From a virus, in IMG/VR virus record IMGVR_UViG_3300045911_000062, positions 1 through 64,000 of that record: a DNA stretch of 64,000 nucleotides, one strand, 5' to 3'. A program made the translations under genes and the position numbers. Below are positions 17,062 to 26,651 of this stretch, piece by piece. Each line of letters begins with the position of its first letter. Positions within the stretch are counted from its first letter, which is position 1. Below the pieces are notes generated by a model that was not told the DNA's origin, did not search any database, and saw only the letters and a program-made list of their open reading frames with translations.

Positions 17062-17152
17062 CTATTTTTAATCCCATATCGTAAAAGTATTTATATCCAG
17101 TTTTAAAACTACATATTTTACTAACTGTTATAGTTAAAACGCAGAACGCCAT
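16994..17152 (-). CDS. Possible 52-residue leader ORF overlapping the ClpP-like gene
   Basis: An ATG at 17152 preceded by GGAGAGG opens a 52-codon frame (MAFCVLTITVSKICSF...) that ends 68 bases inside the ClpP-like gene in another frame. The good ribosome-binding sequence is the only support; there is no recognised domain. It may instead be a regulatory leader or chance. Confidence 0.22.
   Translation of the reverse strand: MAFCVLTITVSKICSFKTGYKYFYDMGLKIDDQTLSAFKASRNRTINYTAPR
17088..17095 (-). promoter_or_regulatory. Late promoter box TATAAATA
   Basis: Exact consensus on the minus strand, 27 bases upstream of the ATG of the ClpP-like protease gene (17061). Confidence 0.6.
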
Positions 17153-17222
17153 TTTTATTGATGCCTCTCCATATATTTTTATATGAAAAATTATGTTTAT
17201 TATGTAATTTTTATTATTAATT

Positions 17223-18344
17223 TTATGTTAATAGATTTGAAAACATGCCATCTCTAATATCATGTTTTACTCCACCAACAACATATGAAGATATCTCTAC
17301 TTCTTGTGGAGCTACTTGTACGTTACTGCCAATTAAATATTTGTCAGTCCATGTTATTGGATTTTTAACTGGATAATCATTTTTTATGCCTATAGTACGC
17401 ATTCTCTTTCCTGCGATATGTTTAACATATTCACATAGAATAGGTTTTGTTAATCCTAACATTGGTCCATCTTTAAACAAATAATCTGCCCATTCAGTTT
17501 CTTGTTTTACACAATCAATATACATTTTTTCTATAATTGGTAAACTTTCTACAAACAATTCTGCCATTTCTGGATCATCTTCTCCATTTGCCCATTTTTT
17601 TAAAATATTTTGGGTAAATGCTAAGTGTAAGTTTTCATCTCTTGCGATAAAAGTGATAATCTTTGCATTACCCTCCATCAAACCTCTTTCCGCAAAGGCA
17701 AAAGAGCACGCAAATGATGCATAAAAACGCACTCCTTCTAATACATTAACAGATGCCATACATAATAGTAATTTTCTTTTTAACTCTCTAAGAGAAATAT
17801 TAACTAATCCATCATCTTTAGTATTATGCCGACCTTCTCCAAAAACCTGATATAATAATGAATATTTCATGAAGTCATCATAATAAGAAGTTACGCTATC
17901 TGCCCTATTTAAAATATTAAAATCTGTCATTATTTGATTAAGAACTTCGGTCGGATTAGAAAAAACATTTTGTATTATCCATGAATATGAAAAGCTATGT
18001 AATGACTCAAACATAGACCATAGCGTTATCATAGATTCTATTTCTGGATTTGAAACATGCGGCATAAAAGACTGTGGACTTCTGCTTTGAACAGAGTCCA
18101 AGAAAGTTTGAAACAACAAATTTTTTATAAAAATATGTTGTTCATTTTGTGGTAAATGTTTAAAATCTTTACTGTCCTTAGATAGATCTATCTCATCAGG
18201 CTTCCAAAAAAAACCTAACTGTTTTATATACAATTGTTTAAATATTTCAAATCTTTGAACATCAAATCTTGAAACATTAGGCGTTTCACCGAAAAACATA
18301 TATTCTTTTGTGAAATCTATATTATTCTTATTAAATGACTTCAT
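17223..18344 (-). CDS. nrdB: Ribonucleotide reductase class Ia, beta subunit
   Basis: A 373-residue R2 protein that carries the di-iron centre and tyrosyl radical. Ligands and radical residue are in place: Asp83 (FLDSVQSRSP), Glu113 and His116 (MFESLHSF) and Tyr120 (SFSY), then a second EGVRFY and ENLHLAF set for the remaining iron ligands. Length matches the family. The gene follows nrdA by 15 bases in the same direction, so both subunits come from one transcript. The enzyme reduces ribonucleotides to dNTP precursors; the glutaredoxin at 2284 is its likely reductant. Confidence 0.96.
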   Translation of the reverse strand: MKSFNKNNIDFTKEYMFFGETPNVSRFDVQRFEIFKQLYIKQLGFFWKPDEIDLSKDSKDFKHLPQNEQHIFIKNLLFQTFLDSVQSRSPQSFMPHVSNPEIESMITLWSMFESLHSFSYSWIIQNVFSNPTEVLNQIMTDFNILNRADSVTSYYDDFMKYSLLYQVFGEGRHNTKDDGLVNISLRELKRKLLLCMASVNVLEGVRFYASFACSFAFAERGLMEGNAKIITFIARDENLHLAFTQNILKKWANGEDDPEMAELFVESLPIIEKMYIDCVKQETEWADYLFKDGPMLGLTKPILCEYVKHIAGKRMRTIGIKNDYPVKNPITWTDKYLIGSNVQVAPQEVEISSYVVGGVKHDIRDGMFSNLLT

Positions 18345-18359
18345 TTTTATATTACTCCT

Positions 18360-20678
18360 TTAAATTGTACATGAATCACATTCTTCTTTTACTTCTGTAT
18401 GTGTTTCTAAATTTTTAACATTTTCTGAATGGTTTTCGACCATATCAACATCCTTTTGATCATTAGTATTATGATAGTAAAGAGTGCGAATTCCATAATA
18501 ATTACACTTTAATAAATCGCCAAGCAATACAGACATTGGAATTTCTGCATTATCATAATTTGCAGGATTATAACTAAGATTAGTAGATAATGATTGACAT
18601 ATAAATTTTTGCATCACAGCAGCGGTATGAATTATACCGTCCATATTTTTCATTTCCCAAAGCAGGTCATACTTATTTTTTAATCTCCCTATCTCCGGAA
18701 CAACTTGTTTTGATATATTGGATTTATTACCTTTAACAGTTATTAATGATCTTACTGCTTCTTGGCCGTTAGTCGCATTCATTATTTTTGACGAAGATTC
18801 TGCAGGCATATTTGCTAAAATTGTAGCATTTCGTATTCCATACTTCTTGATTTCGCCTCTCAACCACTCCCAATCTAATTTATACGATGGAGTAATTAAT
18901 TTATCAACATTTTTATTATACCTGTCTATAGGTAGTATACCACGAGCATATTTTGTCTTTTCGTGTTCTCTGCACGGACCTTTTAGTTTTGCTAATTCCA
19001 TTGATGCCTTTATGCCGTAAAAAGACAAAGCCTCAAATGTGTCATGTAACAAATGTAAGGCCGCAGTGTCATTAAATCTGACTCCATTTTTAGCCAAATA
19101 GTATGCTAAATTTACAACACCAATTCCTAATGGTCTATAATCTAAAGTTGCTTCTCTGGCGGCTGGAAGCATGTATTCTTGATAGTCCAACAAATTATCA
19201 AGTTTTGATACAGCATTCCACATTATTTTTTCTAAATCATCTAAATTTCTAATGTTTCCTAAATTTATGGCTGAAAGAGTGCATAACGCAACCCTACCAT
19301 TATCGTCATCTACTGAATTTAACTGCTGTGTAGGTAATAATATTTCTGCACATAAATTACTTGTTCTAATTGGTACGTCAAACGGTACATAATTATTGAC
19401 ATTATCAACATTAAAAATATAAATTCTTCCAGTATCCTTTCTTTCCATCATTAATTTTGTAAATAATTCTGAAGCTGGTATTGATAATTTACGAATATTT
19501 TCGTCTTTTTCATATTTTTCGTATAATTCTATAAATTTGTTTTTATCTGCGAAAAATGCTTCACGTAATCCTGGAGTTTCTTTCTCCGAAGGTGAAAAAA
19601 GAGTTATGTTTTCTCCTTTAATAAATTTATTATAAAAATAGTTGTTTATTTGTATTCCATAGTCTAGTTTTCTAACTCTATTATCTTGTGTTCCTTTATT
19701 ATTTTTCAATACCAAAATATCCTGAATCTCTAAGTGCCAGATTGCAGTATAAAGAGTAAGGGAAGCTCCTCTAATTCCTCCTTGAGAACAAGATTTTAGA
19801 GCAGACTCAAACATTCTGTAAAACGGAACTACGCCAGTGTGACGTATTTCCCCGTTACCTACTTTAGATCCCTCGGCTCTTATGGCAGATGCTTCTAAAC
19901 CTATTCCTGCCCGTTTGGATGCATATTTTACTATCGCACCAGTAGAAGCAATAATACTATCTAACGAGTCCCCACATTCTATAAGCACGCAGCTTGAAAA
20001 TTGGCGAGTAGGTGTTCTCACCCCAGCCATTATAGGGGTAGGTAAGCTTATATTCCAATTTGATATGTCATTGTAATAACTTTTTACAGCTTTTAATGAT
20101 TTTTCTCTAGAGCATAAGACTGCGGCCACTAATATGTAAGTAAATTGAGGGGTTTCCAGTGGAACTATTTCATTAAGTGACCTATCTCGAACAGCATATT
20201 TTGTGACATATTCACTTACACCTATATGAGTCATTTCTAAGTCTCTGTCATGGTCTATAAAATTTTCAATTTTATTCCATTCTTCTTCACTATACATTTC
20301 CAAAAGATCTTTAGTATAATATCCATCATTAATCATTCTAACAATAAACGGATATAATTTAGGCGGTTCCATTCCGCCCCATGCCATTTTACGCATATCA
20401 TAATTCAGCAATCTTCCCGCAACGTATTGATAATTGGGACTGTTTTCGGTTATTAAATCAGAAGCAGCTTTAGTTAAAGCTCTATGAATTTCTGTTGTAG
20501 TAATACCATTAAAAAAAGATAAACGTGCCTGCATTACTATGTCAGATACTGAAACACCAGCTATTCCGTCACAAGCTAAATGTACCATTTTATGTATTTT
20601 TTCTATATTAAGATCTTCTGTAGTGCCATTTCTTTTTATGACTTGAATTGAATTAAAATTTGATACATTATCTTTCAT
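18360..20678 (-). CDS. nrdA: Ribonucleotide reductase class Ia, alpha subunit
   Basis: A 772-residue large subunit. It has an N-terminal ATP-cone (VIKRNGTTEDLNIEKIHKMVHLA), the first active-site Cys in FSSCVLIECGDS, the NLCAEI segment with the radical-site Cys-x-Glu, and a C-terminal redox pair in CDSC three residues from the end. Length agrees with E. coli and T4 NrdA. The ATP-cone implies allosteric on/off control by ATP/dATP. It lies directly upstream of nrdB. A sigma70-like promoter may lie upstream at 20736-20762; no late box is present, consistent with early or middle expression. Confidence 0.96.
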   Translation of the reverse strand: MKDNVSNFNSIQVIKRNGTTEDLNIEKIHKMVHLACDGIAGVSVSDIVMQARLSFFNGITTTEIHRALTKAASDLITENSPNYQYVAGRLLNYDMRKMAWGGMEPPKLYPFIVRMINDGYYTKDLLEMYSEEEWNKIENFIDHDRDLEMTHIGVSEYVTKYAVRDRSLNEIVPLETPQFTYILVAAVLCSREKSLKAVKSYYNDISNWNISLPTPIMAGVRTPTRQFSSCVLIECGDSLDSIIASTGAIVKYASKRAGIGLEASAIRAEGSKVGNGEIRHTGVVPFYRMFESALKSCSQGGIRGASLTLYTAIWHLEIQDILVLKNNKGTQDNRVRKLDYGIQINNYFYNKFIKGENITLFSPSEKETPGLREAFFADKNKFIELYEKYEKDENIRKLSIPASELFTKLMMERKDTGRIYIFNVDNVNNYVPFDVPIRTSNLCAEILLPTQQLNSVDDDNGRVALCTLSAINLGNIRNLDDLEKIMWNAVSKLDNLLDYQEYMLPAAREATLDYRPLGIGVVNLAYYLAKNGVRFNDTAALHLLHDTFEALSFYGIKASMELAKLKGPCREHEKTKYARGILPIDRYNKNVDKLITPSYKLDWEWLRGEIKKYGIRNATILANMPAESSSKIMNATNGQEAVRSLITVKGNKSNISKQVVPEIGRLKNKYDLLWEMKNMDGIIHTAAVMQKFICQSLSTNLSYNPANYDNAEIPMSVLLGDLLKCNYYGIRTLYYHNTNDQKDVDMVENHSENVKNLETHTEVKEECDSCTI

Positions 20679-20735
20679 ATTTTTTTCGTCCTTGGCTTCT
20701 AATTTAATGTAGATTTATTTAGATGATTTTGCGAA

Positions 20736-20762
20736 ATTATATATATATTGTAATTTTATCAA
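20736..20762 (-). promoter_or_regulatory. Possible sigma70-like promoter for nrdAB
   Basis: On the minus strand TTGATA (20762-20757) is followed after 15 bases by a perfect TATAAT (20741-20736), 58 bases before the nrdA ATG. The spacer is two bases short of ideal, and AT-rich DNA gives many such matches. Confidence 0.3.
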
Positions 20763-21305
20763 TTAGTTATAGATTATTTTTTTATAATCTTCAATAGATG
20801 GAAATAATGAACATTTTATAGCATAAAAATATGGTATGTTATATATTAATATCTCTTTTTTGTTTAAGAGTGCTTCACTTAAACTTTCATCAGTATAATC
20901 ATTTTCCAGTATAGTAGTTAATAAACTTACTGCATGTTGTTCTGCTACTATATCCAATATTTCAGCTAATGCATTTTGATACGTCTTTGATGTGTTCTTA
21001 TCATTTTTACTATAAAGAATTTTATAACCATTAATTGGAAAAACATAATAGTTTTCGTGATTAGGCAATATAATTTCATCAACATTGCAAAATATGGCTT
21101 TTGACAAAATTTTTTTTGTTTGATTTTGGAAAGCAGAATTAAATGCACTTTCAAATGAATTATCGTGAATTTTTCTATGTCTGGCTTTAACCTTTATAAA
21201 GCCATCCTTACCGCTTAATAAGGATTTGTATAATGGAATACCATTAGAATTTACAATAAATTCTGAACATTCTTTTTTGATCGTTGGAAACAGCATTTTA
21301 GTCAT
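20763..21305 (-). CDS. Hypothetical protein
   Basis: A 180-residue protein (ECSEFIVNSNGIPLYKSLL..., AIFCNVDEI, YYVFPINGYKILYS). The order LYKS, a Lys/Arg-rich KVKARHRKIHD segment, a short AIFC strand and the FPINGYK strand is conserved-looking and faintly reminiscent of toxin-type ADP-ribosyltransferase folds, but the catalytic residues are not convincing and I do not assign that function. It is the first gene of the leftward block that continues into nrdA and is divergent from the sugar gene at 21341. Confidence 0.55.
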   Translation of the reverse strand: MTKMLFPTIKKECSEFIVNSNGIPLYKSLLSGKDGFIKVKARHRKIHDNSFESAFNSAFQNQTKKILSKAIFCNVDEIILPNHENYYVFPINGYKILYSKNDKNTSKTYQNALAEILDIVAEQHAVSLLTTILENDYTDESLSEALLNKKEILIYNIPYFYAIKCSLFPSIEDYKKIIYN

Positions 21306-21312
21306 ATAAATA
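21305..21312 (+). promoter_or_regulatory. Late promoter box TATAAATA
   Basis: Exact consensus 29 bases upstream of the ATG at 21341. It suggests that the second sugar cluster is late-expressed. Confidence 0.5.
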
Positions 21313-21340
21313 AATATCGTATTAGAAGCAGCATTATAGC

Positions 21341-21982
21341 ATGATTAGAAAAACACTTCAAGACTTTTATGATAAGGTATCAGGCAGAACAGTTTATGTC
21401 ATTGCCGGTGGGTCAACAGTAAAAACACAAAATTTAAACCTTTTAAATGGAAAATTAGTAGTATGCCTTAACAATTCATATTCTATTTATCCCGATGCAT
21501 TGGCATTATATTGGGCAGATGAAACATGGGTGAATAACCATATAGAAGGTGTAAAAAATCATCCAGCTAAATTTAGATTTCATAGTAAATTCCATGTCTC
21601 TGATAAGTATTTAAATAGTGAAAAACATCTTGGAATTGGAAATTCAACTATATTAAGACGTACTGGTGATAAAGGAATAGATCCAGATTTAAATAATGTT
21701 AGGGGCAACAATAGTGGAGCACATATATTAAATTTATTGTATAATTGTAAAGTTAGAAGAATAATATTATTAGGATATGATATGAAAATTATTGATGGTA
21801 AATCACATTGGCACGGTGGACACAGCTTATCAATAAAACCAGAAGTATACTGCAATCTTTTTATACCTTCAATTCAATCTATGGCAGATTTTTTTAAGCG
21901 TGCAAATATAGAAGTTATAAACACGTCACCAAATACAGATTTAAAATGCTTTCCTAGAATGAAACTTGAGGATGTCGTATGA
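21341..21982 (+). CDS. DUF115/MptE-like Rossmann-fold protein
   Basis: A 213-residue protein with the pattern of the DUF115 (MptE-like) family: VYVIAGGSTV near the N-terminus, CLNNSY, an ALYWADE strand, then NNSGAHILNLLYNCKVRRIILLGYDM. Members sit in surface-polysaccharide and flagellin-glycosylation loci and are thought to bind nucleotide-linked substrates. It is a paralogue of the protein at 22545-23219. Its stop overlaps the next ATG (ATGA), so the cluster is translated as a unit. Confidence 0.7.
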   Translation: MIRKTLQDFYDKVSGRTVYVIAGGSTVKTQNLNLLNGKLVVCLNNSYSIYPDALALYWADETWVNNHIEGVKNHPAKFRFHSKFHVSDKYLNSEKHLGIGNSTILRRTGDKGIDPDLNNVRGNNSGAHILNLLYNCKVRRIILLGYDMKIIDGKSHWHGGHSLSIKPEVYCNLFIPSIQSMADFFKRANIEVINTSPNTDLKCFPRMKLEDVV

Positions 21983-22548
21983 CACAACCTATTATAGTTA
22001 CAGCTTTCAGTTCAAATGAATACTATATTAAATGCGCAGAAAAATTTAAAAAAATGTTTCATAGAAATTGTAACAATTTATTAATTATGGAACAATTTAA
22101 TGATTGTGGAGACTGGCATTCTAATACTAGAAAAAAACCATCAATAATACTAAAAAATCTATGCGAACAAAAACAAACAATTATGTGGATAGATGTTGAT
22201 GCAGAAATATACAATCCTATAGAACTAGATGTTCCAAATGATATTGATATGATGGCTGTTAGGCAAGAGTGGGGACCAAGAAGAACCTGGTGTGTAGGTA
22301 CTATTTTATTTAATTATACACAAAATTCTATAGATTTTTTAACGGAATGGTGTAATGTATGTAATTCAAATAAAGGAACAGATGAAGCTAATCTTGAAAT
22401 TGTTTGGCAAAAGAATTGGAAAAATAAATTAAAAACACAACTATTACCTAGAAAATTTTTTATGGTAAACAAGTTACACGAAAAACAAAAAGATACTGTA
22501 ATACTACACTATTCTTCTGGAAACGCTAGAAAAAAGGAAAAAATATGA
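21979..22548 (+). CDS. Nucleotide-diphospho-sugar transferase
   Basis: A 189-residue GT-A-like transferase. It carries the metal-binding DVDAEI (a DxD motif, residues ~74-79), a preceding IMWI strand, and the late WCVGTILFNYT...FLTEWC and HYSSG segments seen in short nucleotide-sugar transferases. It is flanked by the two DUF115-like genes with four-base overlaps on each side. The donor sugar and acceptor cannot be read from the sequence. Confidence 0.68.
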   Translation: MTQPIIVTAFSSNEYYIKCAEKFKKMFHRNCNNLLIMEQFNDCGDWHSNTRKKPSIILKNLCEQKQTIMWIDVDAEIYNPIELDVPNDIDMMAVRQEWGPRRTWCVGTILFNYTQNSIDFLTEWCNVCNSNKGTDEANLEIVWQKNWKNKLKTQLLPRKFFMVNKLHEKQKDTVILHYSSGNARKKEKI

Positions 22549-23219
22549 ACGGAGTGTCTTGGGGAGTTGTAAGTTGTCAACACGACAGTATAGTAATTGT
22601 TTGTAGTGGAAGAAGTTTAAAATCATTTGACATGAATTTATTATCTGGTATTGGACACATTATATGTGTCAATAATTCTTATATTGGTGTTCCCATTTAT
22701 GATGCATGGTTTACCCTCGATCCATGGGGATTGTCTGGTGGACAGTTACCAAAAAAAGGAAATCCAAAATTATACGCAGCAGTTCCACAAGACTTTGGGA
22801 CGCCACACGCAAAAATTCAAAGTCACAGGATAAATGCACCAAAAAATATAACGTATTTACATAGGTTAATATCCCATAATAATCCAACTGTATCAAGTGA
22901 AACTGCTTATAGATTAGGTTTGAGTGAAGACCCCGGTTGTATAAATACTGGCAACTCTGGTTTTGGTGCTCTAAATCTTGCATACCACATGAAACCAAAA
23001 AAAATTTTGATATTAGGCATGGATGGAGATATAGGATATTATTATTCCGGATCAGAAAAGAATAGATCATTGAAATTTTTACCACTAATGATGGAATCTA
23101 CGGTTGATCAGTTAAAAAAAGCAAATATAACAGTAATAAATGGCAGTTTAAACAGTAGTATAACTTGTTTTCAAAAATATACTCCAGAAGAATCAGTAAA
23201 AATATTCAAGGATATTTAA
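22545..23219 (+). CDS. DUF115/MptE-like Rossmann-fold protein (second copy)
   Basis: A 224-residue paralogue of the protein at 21341-21982: IVIVCSGRSL, CVNNSY, AWFTLDPW, NTGNSGFGALNLAYHMKPKK, ILILGMDGD align in order. It differs by a longer middle region, which may set substrate choice. It overlaps the preceding transferase by ATGA and is preceded by AAGGA. Likely role as for its paralogue, in sugar transfer onto a surface or virion glycan. Confidence 0.7.
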   Translation: MNGVSWGVVSCQHDSIVIVCSGRSLKSFDMNLLSGIGHIICVNNSYIGVPIYDAWFTLDPWGLSGGQLPKKGNPKLYAAVPQDFGTPHAKIQSHRINAPKNITYLHRLISHNNPTVSSETAYRLGLSEDPGCINTGNSGFGALNLAYHMKPKKILILGMDGDIGYYYSGSEKNRSLKFLPLMMESTVDQLKKANITVINGSLNSSITCFQKYTPEESVKIFKDI

Positions 23220-23222
23220 AAA

Positions 23223-24560
23223 ATGCTTGACACTATAATTAAATCTATAAATGACACTAAAGACATAAATGGCAATATAGTTTTTTTCAGAGTGTATAAA
23301 GGTGATATAATTATACGTTTAGCAAAATTGGATATTACAGAAAAGAATTTTTTGATCATACATAATTCTACTGGCTTAGAGCAACCTACCATTTTTGATT
23401 TTGAAAAAGATAATAAGACTTGCTTATACAACAAGGGAAGGTTTTCATTTTCTAGGAAAAATCTTATAAATCGTCTAAATTCTAACATAAAAAACTATAA
23501 AAATAAATTCACAATAAATGATTTTCGTGATATAAAAACTGCAATAAAAAATTTAAAAAATATATCGCCATCTATTTGTGTTATAGATCTAATCCAATAT
23601 GAGCCTACAAAAGAATGTTTAGAGTTTTGTTTTAAAATACTACCAATAAATGGTAATATTATTATAACAAATTACGTTGAAACGAATAATAATCTAAGTT
23701 CAAAAGCCGTTAATGAATTTCTTTATAAAAATAATGACAATATATGTAAAACAATCAATAGTATAGAAAAAACAATAACATTAACAAAAAAAGAAGAATC
23801 TACACAAGACATAATAGAAATATTTCAATACAAAACGGAATCATATAATAATGAATCAGACTTAATACAAACATTTCCATACAAAATGGAAACATATAAA
23901 AATGAACCAGACTTAATAATATCATGTGTGTTGCGTACAGGAGGACCAGTTTATAATTACAACTATGTTAATGCTCTAGCTAATTCTATTAAAAAAAATG
24001 TAAAAATACCACACGAATTTGTATGTCTTACCGACGATCATACCGGATTTAATTCTAATGTGGACTCAATTATAAAATTAAAACACGATTTTAAAAAATG
24101 GTGGTGTAAAATAGAATTATTTAGACCTGATATATTTAAAAACAAAAGAGTATTTTTCTTAGATTTGGACACAGTTATTTTAGAAAATATTGATAATATA
24201 GTTAGTAAGAAATTTAATTTTTGTGGACTAAGAGATTTTTATAAAAATGATACGCTTGGAAGCGGTTTAATGTCATGGACATCAGGCGGTTATCACCATA
24301 TTTATGAAAAATTTTTAAGAAATTCACAAGCAATTATGAATTACACGCCAGAAGGCGATCAACAATGGATCAATCAAAATGTTGATGGCATAACATATTT
24401 TCAAGATGTTTTCGGATCTGAAATTGTTTCTTATAAAAAACATTGTATTAAAAATAAAATATTTAATATGCCTAAAAATGCAAAAATAATATGCTTTCAC
24501 GGAGTACCAAAGCCACATGAAATTAACTATCCACAAATAAGGGATCATTGGCTGCCTTGA
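23223..24560 (+). CDS. Two-part protein with C-terminal glycosyltransferase domain
   Basis: A 445-residue protein. Residues ~235-445 form a GT-A-like transferase: CVLRTGGPVYNYNYVNALA, the metal-binding FLDLDTVI (DxD), GLRDFY, LGSGLMSW, EGDQQWIN and a late CFHGVPKPH. The N-terminal ~200 residues are Lys/Asn/Ile-rich and unrecognised. Between the parts lies a tandem repeat of about 17 residues (QYKTESYNNESDLIQTF then PYKMETYKNEPDLIISC), probably a hinge. It is the last gene of the sugar cluster; a fibre gene follows after 28 bases. Confidence 0.68.
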   Translation: MLDTIIKSINDTKDINGNIVFFRVYKGDIIIRLAKLDITEKNFLIIHNSTGLEQPTIFDFEKDNKTCLYNKGRFSFSRKNLINRLNSNIKNYKNKFTINDFRDIKTAIKNLKNISPSICVIDLIQYEPTKECLEFCFKILPINGNIIITNYVETNNNLSSKAVNEFLYKNNDNICKTINSIEKTITLTKKEESTQDIIEIFQYKTESYNNESDLIQTFPYKMETYKNEPDLIISCVLRTGGPVYNYNYVNALANSIKKNVKIPHEFVCLTDDHTGFNSNVDSIIKLKHDFKKWWCKIELFRPDIFKNKRVFFLDLDTVILENIDNIVSKKFNFCGLRDFYKNDTLGSGLMSWTSGGYHHIYEKFLRNSQAIMNYTPEGDQQWINQNVDGITYFQDVFGSEIVSYKKHCIKNKIFNMPKNAKIICFHGVPKPHEINYPQIRDHWLP

Positions 24561-24571
24561 ATAAATAAATC

Positions 24572-24579
24572 TATAAATT
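24572..24579 (+). promoter_or_regulatory. Possible late promoter box TATAAATT (or AATAAATA at 24560-24567)
   Basis: Two overlapping candidates precede the ATG at 24589. The TATAAATT copy would leave only a few leader bases; the upstream AATAAATA copy gives a leader of about 16 bases and matches the variant used by the sheath and tube genes. Confidence 0.4.
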
Positions 24580-24588
24580 AGAATTGTA

Positions 24589-25635
24589 ATGTCAACTATA
24601 AAATATAAATGTAATACATGTAAAAGAGAAGTTGAATTGTTAGAAAATCAAAACGGGTTAACCGTAATTGGTAGATGCGTGTTGACTAATGGTTGCTTTG
24701 GAAAACTGCAACCTATTGCGAGAAACCCATACAATATAAGAGAAACGTATGATTATTATGACAATGACCTTTCTGAATTATATGAATTCAATTCTAGAAA
24801 CAAATTTTTTAACCATCATCAGATTAATAAAAATACAATATGGAGAATTAAACACAATTTAAATAATCATCCATTTGTAGTAGTATTTGTTAATACTGGT
24901 AACGGAATAAAAAAACTAGATAAATCAAACTATTCTATTAATTATATAGATTCTAATAACTTAATTGTTAATTTAGATAATGCATCTGGCGTAGCTCATT
25001 GTATAGCAAGAACTTCACAACATGACATTATAAAATATTCAGAACCAACAGAACAAATGACCCAAGTTACAGTTGGTGGAACATTCACATTTGCTATTCC
25101 AAAATTACTTACAAAAATTGATACTCCCACACCAACACCAACTCCATCGTTGCCATTAGATTTACAATTTATTGGCGATATAGAATTGGAAATAGGGATA
25201 ACAAAGCCTAATGAAGAGGAAGTTATTTGTTTTGAAAAAATACCAACAACCCAGATAGCTTCTCCATGGGTTGGCATAAATGAAATACTCATACGAAACC
25301 GTAGAAATTATTACGTCAAAATGAAAAACATTTTACAATTTACTACTTTCGATAATGCAAATTTAACTTTTTCTGATATACCTGATGGAACAAAAATTCG
25401 ATTCATCAGAATCAATTATGGTACTGGAATACGTCAAAGCATACCGTCACGAGGAGCATTTGTTCTATTAAGTACCTATCCACACAAAATTCATGATAAA
25501 ACGTTAGACAAAATTCTTGATTTAGGTGAAATAGTAGATACACAATATTGGTATATGACATATAATGGGGGAGAAGTTTATATTAATACTAATGCTATCG
25601 AATCCACATATCCGCATATAAGGAAGGTTTCATGA
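24589..25635 (+). CDS. Virion structural protein with N-terminal zinc ribbon
   Basis: A 348-residue protein. The first ~40 residues form a zinc-ribbon-like unit (YKCNTCKREVEL...GRCVLTNGCFG, two Cys pairs). Residues ~75-145 carry the H-N-L beta module (TIWRIKHNLNNHPFVVVFV...YIDSNNLIVNLDNASGVAHCIAR) also found in four other proteins here. A short Thr-Pro linker (DTPTPTPTPS) then joins an unrecognised C-terminal domain. It heads the rightward fibre operon 24589-27741 and overlaps the next gene by ATGA. Probably a fibre or baseplate component. Confidence 0.65.
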   Translation: MSTIKYKCNTCKREVELLENQNGLTVIGRCVLTNGCFGKLQPIARNPYNIRETYDYYDNDLSELYEFNSRNKFFNHHQINKNTIWRIKHNLNNHPFVVVFVNTGNGIKKLDKSNYSINYIDSNNLIVNLDNASGVAHCIARTSQHDIIKYSEPTEQMTQVTVGGTFTFAIPKLLTKIDTPTPTPTPSLPLDLQFIGDIELEIGITKPNEEEVICFEKIPTTQIASPWVGINEILIRNRRNYYVKMKNILQFTTFDNANLTFSDIPDGTKIRFIRINYGTGIRQSIPSRGAFVLLSTYPHKIHDKTLDKILDLGEIVDTQYWYMTYNGGEVYINTNAIESTYPHIRKVS

Positions 25636-26591
25636 TAATAAAAACAAACTTTTCTAACGGATTGATATATTCTTGGGATGGAATAAATAATCCACTAAAA
25701 TATTCTAATGGATATGTTTCTATTAAAAATACAAAAAAATTAATATCTTGTACTATGTCACATGGTATTAGAAATTATTATATAGAGTTAAAAGATAAAA
25801 ATAATGCTTGGCACATCAATTCATCAGAAAAAACTTGGTTATTAGTACAATTAAATAATTTTACAGGTGAATTACAATATATTACCACAACCATAAACCC
25901 AGAAAACAAATTTGGAACAACTCTACCTAATCAAATTAATATAGGAGAAATGTTTTTTAATTTAACAAATAATAGAATGTTTCAATGGAATGGTTACAAT
26001 TGGGTTAATATAATTCAAATAATAGTTGGAACGTGTCAAAATGGTGTTGTTAATATTTCACATACCGGAACTCAAGTAGGATCAACAAAACCTTCATTTT
26101 GTAGCACAATATTACAGTCTAGAAATGGTATTCCACTGAGAATACAAGATGGTGAATATTATTCATTTATGACTCAAATGGATTATAAAGATAATGTTAA
26201 CTCGTGGAAAACTTCTACAAACATACTTTTAAGTAATTCCATATATTACGGAGTCGCCTCTGAAAATATTCCACATCTTTCTTTGTTAAGTATTGATAAT
26301 AACGGTAATATAGTTAAAGCAAATAACATTAATAAAGTAGCATTTGCTATATCTATGGGGAATTTTTCAATCGGTCAGGTAGTAAAATATATAACTCGTG
26401 GTGAAATTGTTGACAATTCTTGGATATTTGGCCCTGATGAAATCAACAAAAATTTATTTTGTGATGAAAACGGTCGGCTTACTACACATCTTGCTAAATC
26501 TAATATCATTCAAAAAATTGGTACAATAATAGGAAGAGATATTATAGATTTTTACCCGCAAGAGCCAATTTATTTAAATCCTAATTTTTAA
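25632..26591 (+). CDS. Virion fibre-type structural protein (paralogue of the protein at 791)
   Basis: A 319-residue beta-rich protein sharing the SHGIRNYYI, IGEMFFNLTNNRMF and IIQIIVGTC landmarks with the 318-residue protein at 791-1747, and a C-terminal segment (KIGTIIGRDIIDFYPQEPI) of the same type as in the 59928 fibre. The similarity is in order and spacing, not identity, so the copies are old. It overlaps the upstream gene by four bases. Fibre or decoration role is likely. Confidence 0.62.
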   Translation: MIIKTNFSNGLIYSWDGINNPLKYSNGYVSIKNTKKLISCTMSHGIRNYYIELKDKNNAWHINSSEKTWLLVQLNNFTGELQYITTTINPENKFGTTLPNQINIGEMFFNLTNNRMFQWNGYNWVNIIQIIVGTCQNGVVNISHTGTQVGSTKPSFCSTILQSRNGIPLRIQDGEYYSFMTQMDYKDNVNSWKTSTNILLSNSIYYGVASENIPHLSLLSIDNNGNIVKANNINKVAFAISMGNFSIGQVVKYITRGEIVDNSWIFGPDEINKNLFCDENGRLTTHLAKSNIIQKIGTIIGRDIIDFYPQEPIYLNPNF

Positions 26592-26619
26592 CAATTTACG
26601 TTTTGAATAAAACTTCATA

Positions 26620-26627
26620 TATAAATA
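26620..26627 (+). promoter_or_regulatory. Late promoter box TATAAATA
   Basis: Exact consensus in the 60-base gap between fibre genes, 25 bases upstream of the ATG at 26652. Confidence 0.6.
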
Positions 26628-26651
26628 CTTATTATACTAGAGAAATTTAAA

